Source: an uncultured Eubacteriales bacterium (GTDB taxonomy: Bacteria; Bacillota; Clostridia; Lachnospirales; Lachnospiraceae). From it: DNA of 13,463 bases. The position numbers were made by a program, and so were the translations under genes. The stretch lies in the NCBI GenBank assembly GCA_900544525.1, contig UQVN01000067.1, positions 1-13,463 of the forward strand, in the 5' to 3' direction. The notes beneath the pieces were generated by a model that saw only the letters and a list, made by a program, of their open reading frames with translations, was not told where the DNA came from and searched no databases. Within the stretch, counting starts at the first letter, position 1. Every line of letters starts with the position of its first letter. Positions 7,482-12,188 of this stretch are shown here, in pieces.

Positions 7482-7829
7482 TTGATTATAAAAAGAGGCG
7501 ATATTTATTATGCAGATTTAAGACCAGTGGTAGGTTCCGAACAAGGTGGAGTAAGACCTGTTTTGATTATTCAAAACGATGCAGGAAATAAACATAGTCC
7601 AACAGTAATCTGTGCTGCAATTACGAGTAAAATGAATAAGGCAAAATTGCCAACTCATGTGGAACTAGATAGTAAAAAATATCAAATTATGAAGGATTCA
7701 GTTATTTTATTAGAGCAAATTCGAACGATCGATAAGACACGTTTAAAAGAAAAAGTATGTCATCTAGATCATGAAATATTAGTTCAAGTAGATAAGGCGT
7801 TGAAAGTTAGTTTAGAACTTCTTACATAG
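7482..7829 (+). CDS. mazF: MazF/EndoA (PemK-type) endoribonuclease
   Basis: A 115-residue sequence-specific mRNA endonuclease very close to Bacillus EndoA (MazF). Motifs: RGDIYYADL at the start, GSEQGGVRPVLIIQND at 18-33 and SVILLEQIRTIDK at 73-85. The known Bacillus catalytic residues Arg25 and Thr48 fall at exactly those numbers when translation starts at TTG 7482. A GTG at 7473 would add three residues, but it touches the GGAG ribosome binding site (7468-7471), which is 10 bases from the TTG; I therefore choose TTG, a weak start. In Bacillus a ribbon-helix-helix antitoxin gene separates alr from the toxin; here only about 80 bases lie between them with no room for one. It is the last gene of the rex operon. 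Confidence 0.93.
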   Translation: MIIKRGDIYYADLRPVVGSEQGGVRPVLIIQNDAGNKHSPTVICAAITSKMNKAKLPTHVELDSKKYQIMKDSVILLEQIRTIDKTRLKEKVCHLDHEILVQVDKALKVSLELLT

Positions 7830-7839
7830 GGAACAGATA

Positions 7840-7868
7840 TTGACTAATTTTGGTAAGGGTGATATGAT
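7840..7868 (+). promoter_or_regulatory. Promoter of the CorC-like gene
   Basis: TTGACT (7840-7845) and TATGAT (7863-7868) with an ideal 17-base spacer. The start codon is 33 bases downstream, preceded by AAGGAG (7887-7892). This marks a transcription unit separate from the rex operon. Confidence 0.7.
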
Positions 7869-7900
7869 CTGCTACAATAAGGTAAAAAGGAGAAAGAGAT

Positions 7901-8743
7901 ATGGAAGATGCGGGAAATTCGTTCAGAGATCTATTTTCAAAAGTATTTCGTAAGAAAAATGTAGAAGAAGAAAATGAATTTGAAGAAGAATTGATTGATA
8001 TGATTCAAGAAGGCCATGAACAGGGAGCGATTCAATCAGACGAAGCAGAGATGATTTCTAATATTTTTGAGTTTGGGGATAAAGAAGCTAGAGATGTAAT
8101 GACAATTCGTAAAAAAATAAAAGCGATTGAAAATAAAACTCCGTTAAAAGAGGCAATTGATTTTATGCTTGAAGAAGGATATTCTAGATATCCTCTTTAT
8201 GAAGAGGATATTGACAACATTATTGGAGTTCTTCATTTGAAAGATGCTATGAAAGTCTACATGGCAGAAATGAAAATTCAGGAATTGAAAGAAATAGCAA
8301 GAGAAGCCTATTTTGTTCATGAAACACAAAATATTAACCATTTGTTTAAAGAAATGCAGACGCAAAAAATACATATGGCAATTGTTTTAGATGAATATGG
8401 ACAGACAGAAGGCATTATCGCTATGGAAGATATTCTAGAAGTTATCGTAGGAAATATTTGGGATGAGTATGACGAAGAAGAACAAGAGATTACAAAAATT
8501 GGGGAAAATAGTTATCGAGTTGTTGGTTGGGTTCGACTAGATGAATTAGAAGATTTGTTGGATATTGAGTTTCCAGAGGGAGATATTGAAACATTGAATG
8601 GATTTTTACTATATAAATTAGGACATCTCCCAGCGGAAAATGAGAAAATAGAGATTGAATATGAAGGCTATGTCTTCTGTCCAGAAATGATGGATAATAA
8701 GATGATCAAACAAGTAAAGGTTACGAAAAAGCTTGATTCATAG
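7901..8743 (+). CDS. CorC/HlyC-type CBS-domain protein (soluble)
   Basis: A 280-residue protein with an acidic N-terminus (20-60), two CBS domains (about 63-122 and 130-187) and a C-terminal CorC_HlyC domain (about 200-277, with RVVGWVRLDELEDLL and TLNGFLLYKLGHLP). ARDVMTIR (63-70) and DEYGQTEGIIAMEDILEVIVGNIWDEYD (from 164) are typical family motifs. The N-terminal DUF21 membrane domain of the larger hemolysin-like transporters is absent, so it resembles cytoplasmic CorC/YbeX. CBS pairs bind adenine nucleotides; relatives are linked to Mg2+/Co2+ efflux or, for YbeX, to ribosome maintenance. The exact role cannot be told from sequence. It has its own promoter and is flanked by mazF and yebC. 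Confidence 0.88.
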   Translation: MEDAGNSFRDLFSKVFRKKNVEEENEFEEELIDMIQEGHEQGAIQSDEAEMISNIFEFGDKEARDVMTIRKKIKAIENKTPLKEAIDFMLEEGYSRYPLYEEDIDNIIGVLHLKDAMKVYMAEMKIQELKEIAREAYFVHETQNINHLFKEMQTQKIHMAIVLDEYGQTEGIIAMEDILEVIVGNIWDEYDEEEQEITKIGENSYRVVGWVRLDELEDLLDIEFPEGDIETLNGFLLYKLGHLPAENEKIEIEYEGYVFCPEMMDNKMIKQVKVTKKLDS

Positions 8744-8763
8744 AATAAATAGTGGTATCATTT

Positions 8764-8799
8764 AAAAGCGTGTCTATCAAAAATTTGGACAGCACGTTT
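8764..8799 (+). terminator. Imperfect terminator-like hairpin after the CorC-like gene
   Basis: AAAGCGTGTC pairs imperfectly with GACAGCACGTTT, with bulges on both arms, 20 bases after the stop codon and followed by a weak T-rich stretch. It resembles the AAAGCACG/CGTGCTTT terminators after yebC and after the zinc peptidase, so it may be a degraded version. A second AT-only hairpin, TATTATC (8801-8807) with GATAATA (8814-8820), follows. Confidence 0.4.
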
Positions 8800-8891
8800 C
8801 TATTATCCTATTTGATAATATGAGATAGAAAGATAGATAAAATTGTTATGACAGCTTGGCTGCCGAAATAGAAAGAAAAGGAGATTATATT

Positions 8892-9620
8892 ATGTCAGGA
8901 CATTCTAAGTTTGCGAATATTAAGCATAAAAAAGAAAAAGCGGATGCAGCAAAAGGTAAGATTTTTACAAAAATTGGTAGAGAAATTGCCGTTGCAGTAA
9001 AAGAAGGCGGTCCAGATCCTGCAAATAATAAGAAATTAAGTGATATTATTGCGAAAGCAAAATCAAATAATATGCCAAATGATACAATCGAAAGAAGTAT
9101 TAAAAAGGCAGCAGGTGATACAAACTCTGCAAATTATGAGTCTGTTACATATGAAGGATATGGCCCAAGTGGAATTGCCATTATCGTTGAAAGTTTAACA
9201 GATAATAAAAATAGAACGGCTGCAAATGTAAGAAATGCATTTACAAAAGGTTCAGGAAATGTTGGAACTCCAGGTTGTGTTTCCTATATGTTCGATAAAA
9301 AAGGACAAATTATCATCGATAAAGAAGAATTTGAAATGGATGCAGATGAATTGATGATGTTAGCATTAGATGCTGGTGCAGAAGATTTTTCTGAAGAAGA
9401 AGATTGCTTTGAAATCTACACAGATCCAGATTCTTTTAGTGAAGTAAGAGAAGCGTTAGAAGGACAAAATATTCCAATGGCATCTGCTGAAGTAACGATG
9501 ATTCCACAAAATTATGTGACATTATCCGATGAAGGGGATATTAAAAATTTACAAAAAACATTGGATCTTTTAGAAGAAGATGATGATGTTCAAAATGTAT
9601 ACCATAACTGGGACGAATAA
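8892..9620 (+). CDS. yebC: YebC/TACO1 family protein
   Basis: A 242-residue protein, the normal family length. It opens with MSGHSKFANIKHKKEKADAAKGK (Phe where many relatives have Trp), followed by FTKIGREI and the conserved NNMPNDTIERSIKKAAG. Domain 2 begins with YEGYGPSGIAIIVE and includes the NVRNAFTKGSGNVG motif; the C-terminus is acidic. YebC proteins were long called transcription regulators; more recent work links the family to translation through difficult stretches such as polyproline. The frame extends upstream to a TTG at 8856, but ATG 8892 has GGAG (8880-8883) at ideal spacing and begins the conserved domain. It appears monocistronic, with a terminator directly after. Confidence 0.95.
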   Translation: MSGHSKFANIKHKKEKADAAKGKIFTKIGREIAVAVKEGGPDPANNKKLSDIIAKAKSNNMPNDTIERSIKKAAGDTNSANYESVTYEGYGPSGIAIIVESLTDNKNRTAANVRNAFTKGSGNVGTPGCVSYMFDKKGQIIIDKEEFEMDADELMMLALDAGAEDFSEEEDCFEIYTDPDSFSEVREALEGQNIPMASAEVTMIPQNYVTLSDEGDIKNLQKTLDLLEEDDDVQNVYHNWDE

Positions 9621-9630
9621 GCAATTCGAT

Positions 9631-9666
9631 AATAAAAAGCACGCTATGCGTGCTTTTTATTATTTT
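9631..9666 (+). terminator. Intrinsic terminator after yebC
   Basis: A perfect 14-base-pair stem, AATAAAAAGCACGC (9631-9644) with GCGTGCTTTTTATT (9648-9661), with a 3-base loop and T-rich 3' flank, 10 bases after the yebC stop. A-rich on the left and T-rich on the right, it may work in both directions. Confidence 0.92.
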
Positions 9667-9755
9667 TATCAGCATCCTCTTAAAAGGATTATAAAAAAAG
9701 ATTGAAATAATTGTGAAATTATATAAAATTCCCTTTTAATTTTTGAAACATTCGG

Positions 9756-9761
9756 TATAAT
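9756..9761 (+). promoter_or_regulatory. Probable -10 element of the zinc peptidase gene
   Basis: A perfect TATAAT lies 29 bases before the start codon. No good -35 hexamer is present at the usual distance, which suggests a weak or activator-dependent promoter. Just upstream, ATAATT-GTGA-AATTAT (9707-9722) forms a perfect inverted repeat that overlaps a half-site resembling Rex operators (TTGTGAAAT at 9711-9719). Confidence 0.5.
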
Positions 9762-9790
9762 AGTAGGTAAAACAAAAAGGAGGAATCACA

Positions 9791-10492
9791 ATGCCATATT
9801 ATGGATTTTATTTTGATCCAACGTATATTCTAGTAATTATTGGTGCAGTTATTTGTTTGATCGCTTCAGCCAAAGTCAATAGTACATTTAATAAGTACAA
9901 TCGAGTGAGAAGTACGACAGGAATGACAGGGGCACAAGTGGCAGAACGAATTTTACATGCGCAAGGGCTTTATGGAGTGCGAGTGGAACATATTGGTGGG
10001 AACTTAACGGATCACTATGATCCAAGAACAAAAGTGGTAAGACTTTCCGATTCTGTATATAATTCTTCTTCTGTAGCTGCTATTGGAGTGGCAGCTCATG
10101 AGTGTGGGCATGCTATTCAAGATCAGAAGGAATATGCACCACTTCGCATTCGAAGTGCCATCGTTCCAGCTGCAAATTTTGGTTCAAAAGTTTGTTGGTT
10201 GTTTATTATTGGTGGTCTGTTATTAGGAGCCAACCAAGTTTTAATTAATATTGGAATTTTGCTTTTTTCTTTGGCAGTTTTATTCCAATTAGTGACACTC
10301 CCTGTGGAGTTTAATGCATCCAACAGAGCCATTGCAATTTTAGATCAGTCAGGAATTTTATCTCAGGAAGAAGTAAAAGGGACAAAAAAAGTATTGAGCG
10401 CAGCGGCAATGACTTATGTAGCCAGTGCAGCAGCAGCAATTTTATCTTTACTTCGTCTATTGATTTTATTCGGAAATCGAGATAGAGATTAA
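9791..10492 (+). CDS. Membrane zinc metallopeptidase, YugP family (Zn_peptidase_2)
   Basis: A 233-residue integral membrane protein. The zinc site is HECGH at 103-107 within AAHECGHAIQD; Glu173 in LPVEFNAS is the likely third ligand. Hydrophobic segments lie at about 11-28, 134-152, 153-170 and 203-227, placing the active-site segment near the membrane. GMTGAQVAERIL (44-55) and LTDHYDPRTKVVRLS (72-86) are typical of the family. Substrates are unknown; a role in membrane protein quality control or peptide cleavage is plausible but not shown. GGAGG (9779-9783) lies 7 bases before the ATG. Monocistronic, followed immediately by a structured RNA segment and terminator. Confidence 0.92.
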   Translation: MPYYGFYFDPTYILVIIGAVICLIASAKVNSTFNKYNRVRSTTGMTGAQVAERILHAQGLYGVRVEHIGGNLTDHYDPRTKVVRLSDSVYNSSSVAAIGVAAHECGHAIQDQKEYAPLRIRSAIVPAANFGSKVCWLFIIGGLLLGANQVLINIGILLFSLAVLFQLVTLPVEFNASNRAIAILDQSGILSQEEVKGTKKVLSAAAMTYVASAAAAILSLLRLLILFGNRDRD

Positions 10493-10493
10493 A

Positions 10494-10632
10494 CGAGTCG
10501 TTGTTTAACGGATAGGAAACGAAATCTACTATCATAAGAAACGATGAGAAGCACGCTTTGGAAACTTCTCTGACTCGCGAACAGTGGCTATATGGGAGCA
10601 TAAATGCTCCCCAATAGCTTGTTGTTTTCGCG
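10494..10632 (+). ncRNA. Highly structured segment, possible small RNA or 3' UTR structure
   Basis: Starting two bases after the zinc peptidase stop, about 140 bases are packed with complementary arms and no convincing reading frame. CGAGTC (10494-10499) pairs with GACTCG (10572-10577), enclosing CGTT/AACG (10499-10510), GATAG/CTATC (10511-10533) and GAGAAG/CTTCTC (10546-10570). The next arm is CGCGAA (10576-10581) with TTCGCG (10627-10632), containing GCTAT/ATAGC and a perfect GGGAGCAT/ATGCTCCC tip (10594-10611). A terminator follows directly. It does not match the 6S, SRP, tmRNA, RNase P or common riboswitch cores I know. It could be a processed 3' UTR RNA or an independent RNA; no clear promoter was found. 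Confidence 0.45.
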
Positions 10633-10637
10633 TAAAA

Positions 10638-10676
10638 AAAGCACGTTCAAATTATGAGGAGTTGAACGTGCTTTCT
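10638..10676 (+). terminator. Intrinsic terminator closing the structured segment
   Basis: A perfect 13-base-pair stem, AAAGCACGTTCAA (10638-10650) with TTGAACGTGCTTT (10662-10674), and an 11-base loop, preceded by a run of A. It shares the AAAGCACG/CGTGCTTT core with the yebC terminator. The T tract is short (TTT, C, TAT). Confidence 0.85.
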
Positions 10677-10695
10677 ATATAATAGAGAGAATATT

Positions 10696-10752
10696 ATGAA
10701 AAAACTATTTATATTATACCGGATAGTTGTGACTCTAGTATGTATAATATGA
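10696..10752 (+). CDS. Possible 18-residue hydrophobic microprotein
   Basis: An ATG-to-TGA frame encodes MKKLFILYRIVVTLVCII, a basic start followed by a hydrophobic stretch, like a tiny membrane peptide or signal sequence. It lies between the terminator at 10638 and rlmH, ending 32 bases before the rlmH start. The ribosome binding site is weak (GAGAG). Short AT-rich frames of this kind arise by chance, so this is a low-confidence call. Confidence 0.2.
   Translation: MKKLFILYRIVVTLVCII
10743..10748 (+). promoter_or_regulatory. Possible -10 element of rlmH
   Basis: A perfect TATAAT 36 bases before the rlmH start. There is no recognisable -35 hexamer at the right distance, so the support is the -10 box and its position after a terminator. 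Confidence 0.4.
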
Positions 10753-10784
10753 GAACAAAATGTGAACAAAAAGGAAAGAAAAAA

Positions 10785-11225
10785 ATGAAGTTAGCAGTAA
10801 TTTGTGTAGGAAAAATAAAAGAGGACTATTTACAAAAAGGAATTGAAGATTGTATAAAAGGATTAAGAAAAAATCATAGTATCGAAATCATTGAATTGCC
10901 AGATGAAAAGACACCAGATGGAGCCAGTGAAAAAGAAGAAGAGAAGATAAAGGCCATAGAAGGCGAAAAGATTTTATCAAAAATAAAAGAAGATGACTAT
11001 GTGATAGCTCTTTGTATTGAGGGGACTTTAGCAACAGATGAAGAATGGAAAAAACGTGTAAGAAAAGCAGGAGAAAAACGTTGTGTTTTTGTTATTGGAG
11101 GTTCGTTAGGACTTTATTCAAAAGTTGTAAAACGTGCCAATGATAAAATGAGTTTTTCAAGAATGACATTTCCTCATCAATTAATGCGCTATATGCTGTT
11201 AGAGGAAATGTCACAATTATTATAA
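10785..11225 (+). CDS. rlmH: RlmH-type 23S rRNA pseudouridine-1915 N3-methyltransferase, C-terminally short
   Basis: A 146-residue SPOUT (trefoil-knot) methyltransferase. It begins MKLAVICVGKIKEDYL, carries LPDEKTPDGAS (38-48), the AdoMet-binding knot VFVIGGSLGL (101-110) and SFSRMTFPHQLMR (123-135), all family hallmarks. RlmH normally has about 155-159 residues and ends in a conserved tail of the type QIYRAFRI-x-x-G-x-PYHK; this protein stops after LLEEMSQLL. None of the three forward frames beyond the stop encodes that tail, so it is not a simple frameshift. The tail contributes to the active site, so activity is uncertain. The frame also extends upstream to 10740, but ATG 10785 has AAGGAAAG and starts the domain. 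The convergent gene ends 5 bases away, with no terminator between. Confidence 0.85.
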   Translation: MKLAVICVGKIKEDYLQKGIEDCIKGLRKNHSIEIIELPDEKTPDGASEKEEEKIKAIEGEKILSKIKEDDYVIALCIEGTLATDEEWKKRVRKAGEKRCVFVIGGSLGLYSKVVKRANDKMSFSRMTFPHQLMRYMLLEEMSQLL

Positions 11226-11230
11226 AAAGA

Positions 11231-11815
11231 TTAGAAACGTTTTTTGATTAATCCGTGTTTATTGCAGTACATATATAAAATACCATGTCCACGAAGGAAA
11301 AGTCGACATTCAGCATTTTGTTCAGGATATAGCTTGATTAGCTCGATTTTGCTTGATGTAACACAAGCGATAAAAGAGATATAATGTTGTTTGCTCATTT
11401 CATGCTCAATGGAAATATAACTATCGGTTTCCATCGGTTCAATAAAAAATGTATGTTGTTCGTCTTCAGGCTCTGCTTCAAGAGGGGGAAGTGCAATGCC
11501 ACAACAGCTGATCATACTTTCCCCCATGGAATGAATGATATTACCACAGACAGGACAAACATAGAAAACGGAACGGAGCATATTTCCACTACGATTCTTA
11601 TTTGTGATGAAATCACCTGTTAGCAGTTCGGCGATGGATACATCTAAACAACTGGCTAATTGTTCTAAAATCCCAATATCGGGATATCCTTTTTTTGTTT
11701 CCCATTTAGAGACAGTTTTATCACTTACCATAAGAAGATTTGCCAAATCTTTTTGGGTCAATCCTTTTTTTTCTCTTAAAGTGCGAATGGTTTCTCCAGT
11801 AATGTAATGATTCAT
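11231..11815 (-). CDS. XRE-family helix-turn-helix fused to desulfoferrodoxin (HTH-Dx-SOR)
   Basis: A 194-residue fusion. Residues 6-64 are a XRE helix-turn-helix (IRTLREKKGLTQKDLANLL, then VSDKTVSKWE). Residues 84-112 match the desulforedoxin centre: Cys87-x-x-Cys90 and Cys104-Cys105, a rubredoxin-like Fe site. Residues 117-190 match superoxide reductase: His121 (EQH), His138 (IEHEM), His144 (QHYISFI), Cys184 and His187 (YCNKHGL), giving the complete Fe(His)4Cys site with spacings close to Desulfovibrio-type enzymes (6 between the middle histidines, 40 to the Cys, 3 to the last His). The usual catalytic Lys before the first ligand is Gln120, while the neighbouring Glu119 is kept. Function is inferred: a superoxide- or iron-responsive regulator, or a DNA-targeted superoxide reductase. 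The ribosome binding site is AGAAAGGA. It ends against rlmH. Confidence 0.9.
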   Translation of the reverse strand: MNHYITGETIRTLREKKGLTQKDLANLLMVSDKTVSKWETKKGYPDIGILEQLASCLDVSIAELLTGDFITNKNRSGNMLRSVFYVCPVCGNIIHSMGESMISCCGIALPPLEAEPEDEQHTFFIEPMETDSYISIEHEMSKQHYISFIACVTSSKIELIKLYPEQNAECRLFLRGHGILYMYCNKHGLIKKRF

Positions 11816-11887
11816 AGTATAGTTTCCTTTCTTTTTTTCATATGAGAATAATGTTCTTGTTCTTTTTGTAGATTTTAAGCAATTTCT

Positions 11888-11916
11888 ATCATAATGGACA
11901 AAGTGCTATTTGACAA
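11888..11916 (-). promoter_or_regulatory. Promoter of the HTH-SOR gene
   Basis: On the minus strand TTGTCA (11916-11911) and TATGAT (11893-11888) are spaced by exactly 17 bases, each one mismatch from consensus. The start codon is about 72 bases downstream. A perfect palindrome directly abuts the -35 box. Confidence 0.65.
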
Positions 11917-11931
11917 TCTACGCTTCGTAGA
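11917..11931. promoter_or_regulatory. Perfect 15-base palindrome abutting the HTH-SOR -35 box
   Basis: TCTACG-CTT-CGTAGA is a perfect 6-base inverted repeat with a 3-base spacer, touching the -35 hexamer of the minus-strand promoter. Size and position suit an operator for a dimeric helix-turn-helix protein, possibly the adjacent HTH-SOR itself. Confidence 0.4.
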
Positions 11932-11991
11932 GAAAAAAGTATAAATGTAGTTTTTTAGATGGATAGAGCTAGGTGATAAAACATAAGATTA

Positions 11992-12010
11992 TTCTAAGGA
12001 ATCCTTAGAA
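11992..12010. promoter_or_regulatory. Perfect 19-base palindrome, candidate operator
   Basis: TTCTAAGGA-A-TCCTTAGAA is a perfect 9-base inverted repeat about a single central base. It lies 29 bases upstream of the -35 box of the vWA gene promoter, in the region shared with the divergent HTH-SOR gene. No T run follows, so it is not a terminator. A dimeric regulator site is the simplest reading. Confidence 0.5.
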
Positions 12011-12039
12011 AAAATTGCAGAAGGATTAATAAAGGATAT

Positions 12040-12068
12040 TAGACACTATTTGCATATCCGCATATAAT
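12040..12068 (+). promoter_or_regulatory. Promoter of the vWA-domain gene
   Basis: TAGACA (12040-12045) and perfect TATAAT (12063-12068) with an ideal 17-base spacer. The predicted transcript begins near 12075, giving a 5' leader of about 115 bases. Confidence 0.7.
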
Positions 12069-12077
12069 ATAGAGAGG

Positions 12078-12131
12078 ACAGTTTTTAATCTTATAGAAAA
12101 TTCATTTCCTATAGCGTTAAAAAAGCACTGT
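12078..12131 (+). promoter_or_regulatory. Structured 5' leader hairpin of the vWA-domain gene
   Basis: Three collinear helices fold the start of the leader: ACAGT (12078-12082) with ACTGT (12127-12131), TTTTAA (12083-12088) with TTAAAA (12117-12122), and TATAG (12092-12096) with CTATA (12109-12113). It begins almost at the predicted transcription start, so it may stabilise the mRNA 5' end or be a regulated leader. It leaves the ribosome binding site (GGAGG, 12175-12179) free and matches no riboswitch I recognise. Confidence 0.4.
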
Positions 12132-12188
12132 GTACAGATGATGCGCAATGCATACCTCGTTCTCAAAAAAAAATGGAGGTAATCTATT

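Larger units (their letters stand above)
11816..12188. other. Divergent intergenic region between the HTH-SOR and vWA genes
   Basis: These 373 bases have no credible gene. They hold the minus-strand promoter (11888-11916), two perfect palindromes (11917-11931 and 11992-12010), the plus-strand promoter (12040-12068) and a folded leader (12078-12131). A shorter repeat, AGAA-N5-TTCT at 11845-11857, lies in the HTH-SOR leader. A 26-codon open stretch at 11987-12064 has protein-like composition but no start codon. Confidence 0.7.

Noticed and set aside
8856..8891. A 12-residue N-terminal extension of YebC starting at TTG
   Set aside because: ATG 8892 has a well-spaced ribosome binding site and begins the conserved MSGHSK sequence.
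10494..10632. A known riboswitch or housekeeping RNA (6S, SRP, tmRNA, T-box, SAM, TPP, c-di-GMP)
   Set aside because: None of the conserved core sequences of these classes is visible, so only an unassigned structured RNA is reported.
10740..10784. A 15-residue N-terminal extension of RlmH
   Set aside because: It would overlap the -10 box, lacks a ribosome binding site, and RlmH proteins begin at the MK-L-A-V strand.
11987..12067. A 26-codon open stretch with protein-like composition (contains KIAEGLIKDIRHYL) ending in TAA
   Set aside because: No start codon or ribosome binding site in frame, and it overlaps the palindrome and the vWA promoter. It could be a vestige of a lost gene, but cannot be supported.
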